Made by a program: the position numbers and the translations under genes. DNA of 39,619 nucleotides, from NCBI GenBank assembly GCA_902798685.1, contig CADBXO010000016.1:1-39619 (forward strand), in the 5' to 3' direction. Source of the stretch: an uncultured Bacteroidales bacterium. GTDB taxonomy: Bacteria; Bacteroidota; Bacteroidia; Bacteroidales; Bacteroidaceae. Position 1 is the stretch's first letter, and each line of letters begins with the position of its first letter. The notes below the pieces were generated by a model. It made no database searches, was not told the origin of the DNA, and saw nothing but the letters and a program-made list of their open reading frames with translations. Of this stretch, positions 8,815 through 18,079 are shown one piece after another.

Positions 8815-10044
8815 ATGAGATTCGATATTGATTCATTTAAAGAGACGCTGGATTCCCTGACAAGGAACCGCCGCCGTACCATACTTACCGGATTCGGAGT
8901 ATTCTGGGGCCTCTTCATGATGCTCTTCATGATGGGCGGTGGCCAGGGCCTGAAAGCACTTCTCCAGGAGAATTTCGGAGGATTTGCCAGCAACACCATA
9001 ATCCTGATATCCTCCAACACCTCAAGGCCCTACAAAGGACTGCCCGAGGGCCGTTACTGGGAGTTCACCCGCACCGATATAGACCGACTCAAGCAGATGA
9101 TCCCCGAGCTGGACGTAGTATCACCCATGATCAGCGGATGGGGCAACACCGTAGAATACGGCGAGTACTCCACATCGGCCGCACTGCGTGGCGTAAACGC
9201 CGACTACTGCAGGATTGAGTCCCCAAAACTCCGTTACGGCCGATACCTGAACGAGACCGATATCCTGATGGAGCGCAAGGTCTGCGTCATAGGCAAGCGT
9301 ATCTACCAGAACCTCTTCCCCGAGGGCGGCGATCCCTGTGGCAAGTTCATAAAGATGGGCGATCTGAACTTCATGGTAATTGGCGTTGATTTCAACACCA
9401 GCATCATAAGCATCAACTCCGATGCCAGCCGTTCGCTCATGATTCCCGCGTCGCTTGCATCGACCATCTATAACAAAGGAAACACGGTTGACATCATATG
9501 CATAACCGCCAAGGGAGGCATACATACCAGCACTCTGGAGCCCCGCATACGCTCCATCATGGCACGTCAGCACTCATTTGATTCCGAAGACCTGGAGGCC
9601 ATGCAGATACTCAACACCGAGGAGCTGTTCATGTTAGTGGACAACCTGTTCCGCGGACTCAACTTCCTGATCTGGCTTGTAGGTCTGGGTACACTGCTGG
9701 CAGGCTGCATAGGAGTGAGCAACATCATGATGGTAACCGTCAAGGAGCGCACCATAGAGATTGGCATACGCCGCGCCATAGGTGCAATGCCCGGTGAGAT
9801 ACTTACTCAGATCATAACCGAGAGCGTAGCCCTGACGCTGGCCGCCGGAAGTGCCGGAATAATGTTTGCGGTATTACTTCTGAATATCTTTGATAAGGTA
9901 ACATCCGGCGCCGCATTCCAGATATCATTCAACACCGCCATACTATCAGCAGCCCTGCTGGCCCTGCTTGGAGCATTGGCAGGTCTTGCACCCGCCCTCA
10001 GAGCGATGGCAGTGAAACCTGTAGATGCAATGCGTGACGAATAA
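8815..10044 (+). CDS. ABC transporter permease, MacB/FtsX type (second of two)
   Basis: A 409-residue paralogue of the preceding permease with the same architecture: an N-terminal helix (TGFGVFWGLFMMLFMMGGG), a MacB periplasmic domain and an FtsX domain with GVSNIMMVTVKERT and GIRRAIGAMPGEI. It starts 2 bases after the first permease ends, so the pair is co-translated and probably assembles as a heterodimer with the upstream ATPase. Two-permease versions of the MacB system are common in Bacteroidota. Confidence 0.92.
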   Translation: MRFDIDSFKETLDSLTRNRRRTILTGFGVFWGLFMMLFMMGGGQGLKALLQENFGGFASNTIILISSNTSRPYKGLPEGRYWEFTRTDIDRLKQMIPELDVVSPMISGWGNTVEYGEYSTSAALRGVNADYCRIESPKLRYGRYLNETDILMERKVCVIGKRIYQNLFPEGGDPCGKFIKMGDLNFMVIGVDFNTSIISINSDASRSLMIPASLASTIYNKGNTVDIICITAKGGIHTSTLEPRIRSIMARQHSFDSEDLEAMQILNTEELFMLVDNLFRGLNFLIWLVGLGTLLAGCIGVSNIMMVTVKERTIEIGIRRAIGAMPGEILTQIITESVALTLAAGSAGIMFAVLLLNIFDKVTSGAAFQISFNTAILSAALLALLGALAGLAPALRAMAVKPVDAMRDE

Positions 10045-10075
10045 CAATAATTGAAAACGAAAAAATAAAACAGAT

Positions 10076-11245
10076 ATGAAAAAAGTAATCAAGTACATCG
10101 TAGTAGCACTCATCGTAGTAGCTTTTTTAGGAACATTCGTATTCCTGTACAAGAACTCACAGCCCAAGGAGATCCGCTATCAGGAGCTCACCGCTCAGAA
10201 GCAGGATATTTCACGCAGCACCGTCCTTACCGGTAAGATAGTACCCCGCAACGAGGTCAACATCAAGCCCCAGATCAACGGTATCATCGCCGAAATCTAC
10301 AAGGAGGCCGGCCAGATGGTACAGCAGGGTGAAGTCATCGCTCGCCTGACCGTAATCCCCGATATGAACTCGCTCTCTGCAGCCCAGAGCCGCGTACGTC
10401 TGTCCGAGATCAACCTGAAGCAGGCACAGACCAACTTTGACCGCGAGAAAGCCCTGTTTGAGAAGAACCTCATCAGCGCCGAGGAGTACGAGAAGACCGA
10501 GCAGCAGCTCAACCAGGCCAAGGAGGAGTACGCAGCATCACAGGAGTCACTCGAGGTTATCCGCGACGGTGTATCATCCAAGAACGCAACCTCAAGCTCA
10601 ACCCTTATCCGCTCAACCATCACCGGTCTGATTCTGGACATCCCCGTAAAGGTGGGTAACTCAGTCATCCAGGCCAACACCCTTAACGACGGTACCACCG
10701 TTGCCACCATCGCCAACATGAACGACCTTATCTTTGAGGGTCAGGTCGATGAGACCGAGGTTGGTTCACTCCACGAGGGAATGCCGCTTACCATCACCAT
10801 CGGCGCCCTCCGCGACTACACCTTCGATGCCAAGCTGGAGTACATATCACCTAAGGCAGTCGAGAGCAACGGAGCCAACCAGTTCAAGGTAAAGGCAGCC
10901 GTAAAGGTTGACTCGGAGCACACCATCCGCTCAGGTTACAGCGCCAACGCCCAGATTGACCTGGAGAGAGCATCGGATGTACTGAGCGTACCCGAGAGCG
11001 CACTTGAGTTCGTAAAGAACGAGCCCTACGTATATAAGAAGGCCGAAGACGGCACCTACGCAATGACCAAGGTAACCACAGGTCTGAGCGACGGCGTGAA
11101 CATCGAGATCAAGGAGGGTCTGAGCGAAGGCGATACCGTTCGCGGACCGCGCATCATCGAGGATGAGACCGCACAGACCGAGACCGCACAGGCTGAGACA
11201 ACCGAGACTACAGAGCAGGAAGAAACAACTGAAACCGAAGAATAA
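10076..11245 (+). CDS. Periplasmic adaptor subunit of an ABC efflux system (HlyD/MacA family)
   Basis: A 389-residue membrane-anchored adaptor linking the permeases to the TolC-like channel. An N-terminal helix (about 5-27) is followed by the biotinyl-lipoyl half-motif NEVNIKPQINGIIAEIY, a coiled-coil hairpin (about 100-175, rich in E, K and Q), the second lipoyl half and beta-barrel and membrane-proximal domains ending near VTTGLSDGVNIEIKEG. The last 25 residues are a Thr/Glu-only tail (TAQAETTETTEQEETTETEE), an unusual acidic low-complexity end that could be a flexible linker. It lies 31 bases after the second permease and 2 bases before the channel gene. Confidence 0.93.
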   Translation: MKKVIKYIVVALIVVAFLGTFVFLYKNSQPKEIRYQELTAQKQDISRSTVLTGKIVPRNEVNIKPQINGIIAEIYKEAGQMVQQGEVIARLTVIPDMNSLSAAQSRVRLSEINLKQAQTNFDREKALFEKNLISAEEYEKTEQQLNQAKEEYAASQESLEVIRDGVSSKNATSSSTLIRSTITGLILDIPVKVGNSVIQANTLNDGTTVATIANMNDLIFEGQVDETEVGSLHEGMPLTITIGALRDYTFDAKLEYISPKAVESNGANQFKVKAAVKVDSEHTIRSGYSANAQIDLERASDVLSVPESALEFVKNEPYVYKKAEDGTYAMTKVTTGLSDGVNIEIKEGLSEGDTVRGPRIIEDETAQTETAQAETTETTEQEETTETEE

Positions 11246-11247
11246 TT

Positions 11248-12564
11248 ATGAAAGCAATAACATTAACTCTGGCAGCACTTGCACTTGCAGGATCAGTCCG
11301 CGCCGAGCAGGGCTGGACACTTGACCAGTGCATCGACTACGCCATCCAGAACAATATACAGGTACGTCAGAGCGACATAGCCGCCCAGACCCGTGAGGTT
11401 GACCTGAACTCAGCCCGCAGCAACCGCCTGCCCGACCTGTCAGCCAGCGCATCCCAGAACTGGTCATTCGGCCGAAGCCTGACCATAGACAACACCTACG
11501 CCAACACCAATACCGCCAGCACATCATTCAGCATAGGTACAGGCGTAACCCTGTTTGCCGGCGGACGTATATCGGGCAACATCGAGAACGCCAAGTTGGG
11601 TCTTGAGGCAGCCAAAAGTGATCTGGAGCGTATGAAGGACGATGTCCGCGTACAGGTAGCAGAGTCATTCATCCAGATTGTCTACAACCAGAGCATCCTG
11701 GAGGTGGCACTCAATCAGGTTGCCATTGACTCCATGCAGGTAGAGCGCCTGACCGCTCTGGCAGCCATCGGCAAGGCCAGCAGCGCTGAGGTAGCATCAC
11801 AGAAAGCCACACTGGCCCAGAGCCGCCTTGCTGTGACTCAGGCCCAGAACAACCTGAGCATGAGCAAACTCACCCTGACTCAGCTGCTTGAACTCCCCAC
11901 CCCTGACGGTTTTGAGATCATACAGCCCGGGGCCGATGATATGGAGTTCAGCATGCCTGACAGCCCCGAGGATATCTACGCCCAGGCACTTGACATCAAG
12001 CCCGCCATCAAGTCTGAGGAGATCCGTCTGCAGCAGGCTAACAACAGCATAGACATTGCAAAAGGTTCATACTACCCCACTCTGTCACTTAACGCAGGCG
12101 CCGGAACAGGTTACTACACCAGTTCCAACCGTACAGCCGATGGCTTTGGCAGCCAGCTTAAGAACAACTTCGGCCCCCAGGTAGGTCTGAGCCTGAACAT
12201 CCCCATATTCTCACGTAACAGCAACCGCAACAGCGTACGCACTGCACAGCTCAACCAGATGAATCAGGAGATGCAGCTGGACAATGTCAAGAAACAGCTT
12301 TACAAAGAGATACAGCAAGCCTACTACAACGCCGTAGCCTCCAAGAGCCGCTACGAGAGCAGCCAGGAAGTTGAGACTAGCGCACAGGAGTCATTCGAGC
12401 TTGTGCAGGCCAAGTATGAAGGTGGAAAAGCCAGCATCACGGAATTCAACGAATCCAAGAACCGTCTGGTAACAGCTCAGGCCGATGTAATCAAGTACCG
12501 CTACGAGTACCTGTTCAACACAGCCCTGCTGGAATTCTACCGCAACAGTTCTTTTGAACTTTAA
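11248..12564 (+). CDS. TolC family outer membrane efflux protein
   Basis: A 438-residue outer-membrane channel. A signal peptide (cleavage near VRAEQG) is followed by the two structural repeats of the TolC/OEP family with long helices: the first starts WTLDQCIDYAIQNN, the second near VGLSLNIPIFSRNSNRN, with KYEGGKASITEFNESKNRL near the end. It is the last gene of the MacAB-type operon, 2 bases after the adaptor, so it is the dedicated exit duct of this exporter. A terminator follows at 12617. Confidence 0.94.
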   Translation: MKAITLTLAALALAGSVRAEQGWTLDQCIDYAIQNNIQVRQSDIAAQTREVDLNSARSNRLPDLSASASQNWSFGRSLTIDNTYANTNTASTSFSIGTGVTLFAGGRISGNIENAKLGLEAAKSDLERMKDDVRVQVAESFIQIVYNQSILEVALNQVAIDSMQVERLTALAAIGKASSAEVASQKATLAQSRLAVTQAQNNLSMSKLTLTQLLELPTPDGFEIIQPGADDMEFSMPDSPEDIYAQALDIKPAIKSEEIRLQQANNSIDIAKGSYYPTLSLNAGAGTGYYTSSNRTADGFGSQLKNNFGPQVGLSLNIPIFSRNSNRNSVRTAQLNQMNQEMQLDNVKKQLYKEIQQAYYNAVASKSRYESSQEVETSAQESFELVQAKYEGGKASITEFNESKNRLVTAQADVIKYRYEYLFNTALLEFYRNSSFEL

Positions 12565-12616
12565 AGCGATCCCAAATTAATTTGAGATAATAAGACAATA
12601 GTTTAGTAATTCATGG

Positions 12617-12655
12617 GACGGTACCGCCTGCTGAGAGGTCGTACCGTCTGTCTTT
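12617..12655 (+). terminator. Rho-independent terminator of the MacAB-TolC operon
   Basis: GACGGTAC (12617-12624) pairs with GTACCGTC (12641-12648) over a 16-base loop and is followed by TGTCTTTTTAA. It lies 52 bases after the TolC stop. Confidence 0.8.
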
Positions 12656-14002
12656 TTAATAGTACCTGTAGAACAGGGCGATGCTCTCCATGCCGCCGAA
12701 GAACTGCCTTAAGAGGTAGCTCTCGTTGGGGCTGTGGATGGTGTCGCGCTCCAGGCCGAATCCCATGAGCAGCGGATCCAGGCCTAGTACTTTCTGGAAC
12801 TCTGCAAGGATAGGTATGCTGCCTCCGCCGCGGCTGGGAACAGGCTCTATGCCGTAGACCTCAGCGATGGCGCGTGATGCAGCTTTGTAGGCATCGGACG
12901 AAATGGGGATAAGGAATCCGTCACCGCTCTCGTAGGGGGTTACCTCTACCTTTACGTATGGGGGTGCTATGCGCATGAAATGGTCCATGAACATCTTTGA
13001 TATCTCGGCGCTGGTCTGTTTGGGTACCAGGCGCATGGAGATTTTGGCGTGTGCCTCACTGGGCAGGACCGTCTTGGCGCCCTGACCGGTGTAGCCGCCC
13101 CAGATGCCGCACACATCAAGTGACGGACGTATGCCTATGCGCTCCATCGTGGTGTAACCCTTCTCTCCCTTGACCTCATTGATGTCCAGGAACTCCTTGA
13201 ACTCATCCATGCTGAACGGGGCACGGGCCAGCATCTTGCGCTCATCGGGCGTAAGTTCAACCACCTTGTCATAGAATCCGGGCACGGTTATGCGGCCGTC
13301 CTTGTCAATCAGTGACGATATCAGGTCACACAGTACGTTGATGGGGTTGGCCACCGCACCGCCGTAATGGCCTGAGTGAAGGTCCTTGTTTGGGCCCACC
13401 ACCTTTACCTCCAGATAGGCGAGACCGCGCATTCCGCAGTTGATTGACGGAACCTTGTCCGATATCATCGTGGTGTCCGATACAAGGCAGATGTCAGCTG
13501 CGAGCAGATCCTTGTTGGCCTTTATGAATTCTGGCAGTGAAGCGCTGCCGGTCTCCTCCTCGCCCTCAAAAATGAACTTTACATTATGCTTGAGCTGTCC
13601 GGTACGTACCAGGAACTCAAACGCCTTGATGTGCATGAACAACTGGCCCTTGTCATCATTGGCTCCGCGGCACCAGATGGCATCATCGTGAATGACCGGC
13701 TCAAAGGGGTCTGTCTTCCACTTTTCAAGGGGTTCGGGCGGCTGGACGTCATAGTGTCCGTAAACCAGTACGGTCTTGTATGAGGGATCTATGATCTTGC
13801 GTCCGAACACCACGGGATTTCCACTGGTGGGCATGACATCGGCCATATCGGCCCCGGCCTCAAGCAGGAGTTGCTTAAGACGCTCGGCGCAGCGCACCAT
13901 ATCGGGCTTGTTCTCAGGTTTGGCACTGATTGAATGGATTCTCAGGATTGAAAAGAGTTCCTCAAAGAAGCGCTCTTTGTTCTGCTCTATATATTGTTTC
14001 AT
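12656..14002 (-). CDS. M20 family dipeptidase (zinc metallopeptidase)
   Basis: A 448-residue cytosolic dipeptidase of the M20/M25/M40 (carnosinase-like) family. Metal ligands and catalytic residues are visible: YGHYDVQP (His83), CRGANDDKGQ (bridging Asp near 116), EGEEETGS (catalytic and metal Glu at about 148-149), SDTTMIS and a C-terminal ligand His in RDTIHSPNE. A lid/dimerisation domain interrupts the catalytic domain (about 195-350). The start ATG overlaps the stop of the upstream exported protein gene by 4 bases (ATGA), so translation is coupled. Length and motifs are complete. Confidence 0.94.
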   Translation of the reverse strand: MKQYIEQNKERFFEELFSILRIHSISAKPENKPDMVRCAERLKQLLLEAGADMADVMPTSGNPVVFGRKIIDPSYKTVLVYGHYDVQPPEPLEKWKTDPFEPVIHDDAIWCRGANDDKGQLFMHIKAFEFLVRTGQLKHNVKFIFEGEEETGSASLPEFIKANKDLLAADICLVSDTTMISDKVPSINCGMRGLAYLEVKVVGPNKDLHSGHYGGAVANPINVLCDLISSLIDKDGRITVPGFYDKVVELTPDERKMLARAPFSMDEFKEFLDINEVKGEKGYTTMERIGIRPSLDVCGIWGGYTGQGAKTVLPSEAHAKISMRLVPKQTSAEISKMFMDHFMRIAPPYVKVEVTPYESGDGFLIPISSDAYKAASRAIAEVYGIEPVPSRGGGSIPILAEFQKVLGLDPLLMGFGLERDTIHSPNESYLLRQFFGGMESIALFYRYY

Positions 14003-14673
14003 TTTATTTGGGTTAGTGTCTCGGATGTATCCAGTTTGCCGTTTATGTAGGTGTCGTGACGCACCATACCTATGCCTTTGCAGTACCAGGTGTGGTTCAG
14101 GACGTCTCGGTTGTGGCCGGGTCCTGTCTCCAACTTATGCTCTTCCAGTACTATGCAGTCAAACTTGCCGGCGGGCAGCGAGATGGTCTCACGGCGCAGC
14201 ACCTTGCGATCCCAGATGCGGTAGGAGAATGTAATCAGACTCACCTTGCCCTTGCCGGAAACCTGCGGCAGGGTATCGCCCGGCTCCATATCGGCCGGAA
14301 TTATTGACGGGGCGGCATCGGCCGTTGCGTTCAGCCCAAAGCGTCCTTTCACGTAATTTATCGTGACCGCTTCCATATCGACCCAGACATCGTTGTTGGG
14401 CTTTAGTACCACCTCCTCTATGATATCGCCTTTGTAATAGGGTTTGCCGTTGGCCTTGAGGAATGTTGAGGCCGATGTTACCTTGGTGCCATCGGACCCT
14501 TTGGTGACCTCTTTTACGTTTACCGTGTGGCGCCACTCGGTGCTTCCGTCCTTTATATTTTTCCTTACATATTCAAGCCTGGCACCCAGCCGGTCACAGC
14601 AATAGCCCTGCGCCCGGACACCCTGGGTGAGCGCAAATAACGCAAGCAATATCAAAATCGGCCTTCTGGTCAT
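13999..14673 (-). CDS. Exported protein resembling TapB/DUF3108-like family
   Basis: A 224-residue secreted protein. Starting at 14673 gives MTRRPILILLALFALTQGVRAQ, a clean signal peptide; the longer in-frame start at 14748 is rejected because it lies beyond a promoter element (TATTTTTG, minus strand 14699-14692). The mature part is beta-rich, with LEYVRKN, FDCIVLEEHK and a C-terminal TWYCKGIGMVRHDTY segment, as in the DUF3108-like/TapB group; that family name is from memory and tentative. Two cysteines near the mature N-terminus (GYCCDR) could form a disulfide or metal site. It is co-translated with the M20 dipeptidase. Confidence 0.72.
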   Translation of the reverse strand: MTRRPILILLALFALTQGVRAQGYCCDRLGARLEYVRKNIKDGSTEWRHTVNVKEVTKGSDGTKVTSASTFLKANGKPYYKGDIIEEVVLKPNNDVWVDMEAVTINYVKGRFGLNATADAAPSIIPADMEPGDTLPQVSGKGKVSLITFSYRIWDRKVLRRETISLPAGKFDCIVLEEHKLETGPGHNRDVLNHTWYCKGIGMVRHDTYINGKLDTSETLTQIK

Positions 14674-14768
14674 CTGTAAGTCATGTTTCTGCAAAAATAA
14701 ACCTTTTTGTGAATAAATGCTAAATAATATAACTACTTTTGCCATCACTAACTATTGTTTTAACCGAT
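14674..14768. promoter_or_regulatory. Divergent promoter region
   Basis: Two -7 elements face away from each other: TATTTTTG on the minus strand (14699-14692) for the TapB-like/M20 operon and TACTTTTG on the plus strand (14734-14741) for the exported helical protein. Neither has an obvious TTTG at 19 bp. Confidence 0.65.
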
Positions 14769-15458
14769 ATGAAGAAATCATTCCTTCTGTTAATTGTAGC
14801 AGCATTGTTTACAGTTCCTTCCAATGCACAGTTACTTAACCGTTTGACTGACAAGGCTATGAAAGCCGCAGAGAAAGGCGTTACAAAAGCTGTAGAGAAA
14901 TCAGTCGAGAAAACTACTGAAAGGGCTACTGAAAAAGTACTCAACTCAGCCGAGAAGGCAGTCGATGCTCAGGTTGACCGTCAGGTAAACGAACTTAACG
15001 CGACCACCAACGAACTTAACCGTTACAACGACTCACTGGCCGCAGCCAATGCCGAATTCGCCAGACAGAACGGCGGCACAACCGGCGCTGGCGTGCAGGG
15101 TCTGATGGGTTCATACATGTCACTTATGGGCGTTGCAGCCCCCACATATGAGGACAAGGGCGATGAGGTCCTGCTCTCATGGGACTACGTATCGTTCAAG
15201 CTGGAGTGGCTGGCCAAGTTCAAAGGCGACAACTGCAACGACTCCAAGATGATGTACACCTTCCAGACTCCGGAGCTGGCAACCCAGTACTACCGCGAGC
15301 AGATAGAGAATCTGGACAAGGATGAGGCCAAGCTGTGGTCAGTGGACGGCAAGGTGGTAACCCAGGACAACACCGCCGAGTACAAAGGCCAGGACAAGGT
15401 TGCCGTAAAGGCCTCCATGCAGCAGATTGTGCTTTCTATGGGTGGCAAACTGGAATAA
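14769..15458 (+). CDS. Exported protein with long amphipathic helical N-terminal region
   Basis: A 229-residue protein of unknown function. The start at 14769 gives a signal peptide (MKKSFLLLIVAALFTVPSNA) and lies 27 bases after a -7 element. Residues about 22-95 are a Lys/Glu/Ala-rich helix with 4- and 11-residue periodicity (AEKGVTKAVEKSVEKTTERA), like apolipoprotein or LEA-type amphipathic helices. The C-terminal part (about 120-229) is a small mixed domain with conserved-looking YEDKGDEVLLSWDYVSFKLE. It is followed after 30 bases by a lipoprotein gene with a good ribosome binding site, so the two are probably an operon. No family was recognised. Confidence 0.78.
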   Translation: MKKSFLLLIVAALFTVPSNAQLLNRLTDKAMKAAEKGVTKAVEKSVEKTTERATEKVLNSAEKAVDAQVDRQVNELNATTNELNRYNDSLAAANAEFARQNGGTTGAGVQGLMGSYMSLMGVAAPTYEDKGDEVLLSWDYVSFKLEWLAKFKGDNCNDSKMMYTFQTPELATQYYREQIENLDKDEAKLWSVDGKVVTQDNTAEYKGQDKVAVKASMQQIVLSMGGKLE

Positions 15459-15488
15459 TTACAACCAATTTATTATAAAAAGGAAACT

Positions 15489-15995
15489 ATGAAAAAGTTC
15501 TTGTTCTTAGGCTTTATCGCCGCTACAATGTTTTCACTGGCCTCATGCGACCTGATCGAAGAGGCAAAGGATGCAATCAATGAGATTCAGGACGACCAGG
15601 CTCCCGCATATACCGAGTCAGACGGAGGTCGCACCATCACCGTATCACAGAAAAAGAGCGGATTCGGCTCAATTCACGAGGCAAAGTTCATGGTTGACTC
15701 ATTGAAGGCCGACACTATCTGCGAATCGGCCAAGACCACTCTGACATTCTTCAGCGATATCCTGGCCGATGAGTTCATCAACAACATCAAGAAGGATTCC
15801 ACACTGGTAGCCAAGTGGAGCATCGAGAAAGACAAGAATAACGCCAAAGCCGTCAACATTGACCAGACCAGAGCAATGGCCGGATTCAGAAAGCCCATCG
15901 TAGTTCCCGTATACAAGGGAATCAAGAAGGCCTATGACGAAGGCGGTCAGATTCTGGACATCATGAAGCAGTTCAGTGAGTTAGATCAAAAATGA
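15489..15995 (+). CDS. Small lipoprotein of unknown function
   Basis: A 168-residue predicted lipoprotein with signal peptide and lipobox FSLASC (Cys20), followed by an acidic linker and an alpha/beta domain. An AAAAGGAAAC ribosome-binding-like site precedes the ATG, unusual for this genome, and suggests translation as the second gene after the helical exported protein. The protein ends DQK, and its TGA stop (15993-15995) is the start of the palindrome at 15991-16029. No family recognised. Confidence 0.8.
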   Translation: MKKFLFLGFIAATMFSLASCDLIEEAKDAINEIQDDQAPAYTESDGGRTITVSQKKSGFGSIHEAKFMVDSLKADTICESAKTTLTFFSDILADEFINNIKKDSTLVAKWSIEKDKNNAKAVNIDQTRAMAGFRKPIVVPVYKGIKKAYDEGGQILDIMKQFSELDQK

Positions 15996-16030
15996 TACAA
16001 TTGGGGTCAGGCCCCAATTGTACTATTTTA
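15989..16030. terminator. Palindrome P1 (TGATAC family): shared terminator of two convergent genes
   Basis: TACAATTGGGG (15996-16006) and CCCCAATTGTA (16012-16022) form an 11-bp perfect stem, flanked by A- and T-tracts so that it can end transcription both ways. The plus-strand stop TGA (15993-15995) and the minus-strand stop TAG (16025-16023) lie in the two extended arms. Confidence 0.85.
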
Positions 16031-17963
16031 TCAAAATACAGGCTCCGCCTCCGGGTGCGAGCCTTATTTTTATTGTCGATTTACGGGTTACGCTGATGCC
16101 GCTGACGGTTTGGTACGTTTCGCGGTTGGTGCGGTAATGGGTATCGTCGGCATCGGTATTGACGGTTGCCGTGAACTTTCCCTTGCCTAAGAAACTGAGA
16201 GGTATTTCTATCTCACGCTCATCCTCATTTGTAGCGGCACCTATGAGCCAGTCACCGTCCTTGTTCTGACGAGCCATCACGATGTACTCGCCTATCTCAC
16301 CGGCCAGAGTGATGCTCTCCTTCCAGGGCTGCTTCTCGGCGCTCAGGAACTCCAGCAGTGAGGGATACTTCTGGTAGTACTCAGGAATATCGGGAATTAC
16401 GGTTGCACCTGACCATGTAATCAGTGTACGTGCAATCTCACCAGTTACGGTGCTGGGCACCTCCTGATTGTTGTCCTTACGGGTTGTGCGTCCCTGATGC
16501 AGCTCCAGGAAGCCGTTGTTCTGGTCAATCGGGCCAGCCACCATATTGACAAAGGCCGATGTCACAAAAGTCTTGGGCTGGAATATCTGACGGCCGTCCA
16601 GCTGCGCCTTGCAGTACTCGCGGGTTACGGCGTTGGGCCAGGTGCGCATCTGTCCGAACGGATGCACGGGATAGTCATGATAATCAACCATCAGATGATG
16701 CTTGGCGCACAGGGCTGTAATCTCCTGGGTCTTGCGGTTCTTCTCCTGCGGATTGCCGTTCATAAAGCCGTACTTTACGCCGCTTGCACCCCACTCCTCA
16801 TACTGCGCCAGAGTCTCCTCAATGGGATAGTTGGTGCCGGCCACATCGTTCAGGTAGAGCCAAACGCCCACACCCTTGTCCTTTCCGTATTTAATTATGC
16901 GCTGAACATCGCGCGCCTTATCACCCTTGGTGGGGTCCGAATCCTTCTCAAACTCGGGACCGTACCAGTTGGCATCGAGCACCAGGCCCTGGAATCCCTG
17001 TTCTGCGGCAAAGTCAATCATGCGGGTCCAGGAGTCATAGTTCATGCCGTAGCGGTAACCCTCCCAGACTGCGCCGTCTATGCGCCAGTCCCAGAGATAT
17101 ACGCCGGGACGCACCCAGCTGAAATCACCCTCCGGCTCTGGGTTGAGCAGTTCCAGCAGGTGTGAGTCCACCAGGTCGCCGGGGGTACGGCCAACCATCA
17201 GCACTCGCCAGGCTGTCGGCTTTCCTTCTGCAAAATCCTCCGTTAATACCGACATTTTTGTAGAACCCTGCTCCGAGTGCAGTCTCATGGGACATCCGTC
17301 TGCTCCAAGATCGGCCTCATGTAACGCAAGGTACAGGTCATCGGCCGCCTTGATAACCATAATGGGCAGGCGCTCGCCGCCTGCATCGGACAACTTCTCG
17401 GGGCCGATGTTATGACGCTCGCCGTTGTAGTACCACGCGGTGTAGTCATCGGCAAAATTGAAATCTGTATGTTCTCTGTATTTTTCGGGATACATTCCTG
17501 ACGCTTTCTGCTCCGAATAAGTCTCAACAGATGAAGCTGTAATTATTTGTGGGGTGCATCTGAAAGCAACGCCCTCATTATAAACGCGTACCTCAAACAG
17601 CACATAGCCGGGATAACACATAACCATCCTATCGGAATAGCTACCCTTGACAACGGAACGTTTGCCCCAGACCGGAGTCCACTTATACTTGATTTTCGTG
17701 GACCCGAACAAATGGCCTAACGGTTTCAGAGTAGTAAACTTCATTTCCTTGTCATCAATGCTTAAACCCGTATGAGACCAGTCAACAACAACATTACCCC
17801 GAACAGAAATCCTATAAGCCAGTTTCTGCTCATCATCCACCTTAAGGCTGAAAACTATTTGCTTGTCAGGTGATTTTACCTGATAGAGTATTTTGGACTC
17901 GGCACTGATTTGGCAAAGGAATGTTGAAACGGCAAACGCTGCCAGCAGAAGGATTCTTTTCAT
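16023..17963 (-). CDS. Glycoside hydrolase family 97 enzyme (alpha-glucosidase/alpha-galactosidase type)
   Basis: A 646-residue exported glycosidase acting on alpha-linked glycans in the periplasm. The start at 17963 gives signal peptide MKRILLLAAFAVSTFLCQISA; the upstream in-frame ATG at 18011 is rejected because it lies upstream of the -7 element TATCTTTG (17995-17988). The N-terminal beta-super-sandwich begins YQVKSPDKQIVFSLKV, the central (beta/alpha)8 barrel contains GLVLDANWYGPEFEKD and GVKYGFMNGN, and the C-terminal all-beta domain follows YIVMARQNKDGDWLIGAATN. GH97 includes inverting (Glu base) and retaining (Asp nucleophile) members. The GVKYGF segment has no Asp where retaining members have one, which hints at the inverting type; this is inference. 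The protein ends in Lys, with its TAG stop inside palindrome P1. Confidence 0.9.
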   Translation of the reverse strand: MKRILLLAAFAVSTFLCQISAESKILYQVKSPDKQIVFSLKVDDEQKLAYRISVRGNVVVDWSHTGLSIDDKEMKFTTLKPLGHLFGSTKIKYKWTPVWGKRSVVKGSYSDRMVMCYPGYVLFEVRVYNEGVAFRCTPQIITASSVETYSEQKASGMYPEKYREHTDFNFADDYTAWYYNGERHNIGPEKLSDAGGERLPIMVIKAADDLYLALHEADLGADGCPMRLHSEQGSTKMSVLTEDFAEGKPTAWRVLMVGRTPGDLVDSHLLELLNPEPEGDFSWVRPGVYLWDWRIDGAVWEGYRYGMNYDSWTRMIDFAAEQGFQGLVLDANWYGPEFEKDSDPTKGDKARDVQRIIKYGKDKGVGVWLYLNDVAGTNYPIEETLAQYEEWGASGVKYGFMNGNPQEKNRKTQEITALCAKHHLMVDYHDYPVHPFGQMRTWPNAVTREYCKAQLDGRQIFQPKTFVTSAFVNMVAGPIDQNNGFLELHQGRTTRKDNNQEVPSTVTGEIARTLITWSGATVIPDIPEYYQKYPSLLEFLSAEKQPWKESITLAGEIGEYIVMARQNKDGDWLIGAATNEDEREIEIPLSFLGKGKFTATVNTDADDTHYRTNRETYQTVSGISVTRKSTIKIRLAPGGGACILIK

Positions 17964-17987
17964 TGTTGCAAATTGGTTTATCAGCCC

Positions 17988-18016
17988 CAAAGATAACAAA
18001 AAACGACGCAAAGGGG
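17988..18016 (-). promoter_or_regulatory. Arm-plus-promoter module upstream of GH97
   Basis: Minus strand reads CCCCTTTGCGTC, a T-tract and TATCTTTG (the -7 element). It matches the module upstream of the GH5 gene (18865-18893) at 25 of 29 positions. The predicted transcription start is about 18 bases before the ATG at 17963. Confidence 0.65.
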
Positions 18017-18079
18017 TATTTCTTTTAGACGCTTCGCTTGGTAAAAGCGTCCCTTCGGGCCGAGCGAACTTTGCGTCAC
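18005..18079. repeat. Palindrome P2 (TGACGC family) with nested hairpins
   Basis: GACGCAAAG (18005-18013) pairs with CTTTGCGTC (18069-18077). The enclosed 55 bases hold an inner stem, GACGCTT (18028-18034) with AAGCGTC (18045-18051), and a CCC-TTC-GGG mini-hairpin (18051-18059). The right arm contains the TGA stop of the small membrane protein gene. It separates that gene from the GH97 promoter on the same strand. Confidence 0.8.

Noticed and set aside
8815-10044. Second permease as a duplication artefact
   Set aside because: The two permeases share architecture but differ strongly in sequence throughout, so they are old paralogues, not an assembly error.
17964-18011. N-terminal extension of the GH97 protein
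   Set aside because: The extra start lies above the predicted promoter and would bury the signal peptide after 16 residues.
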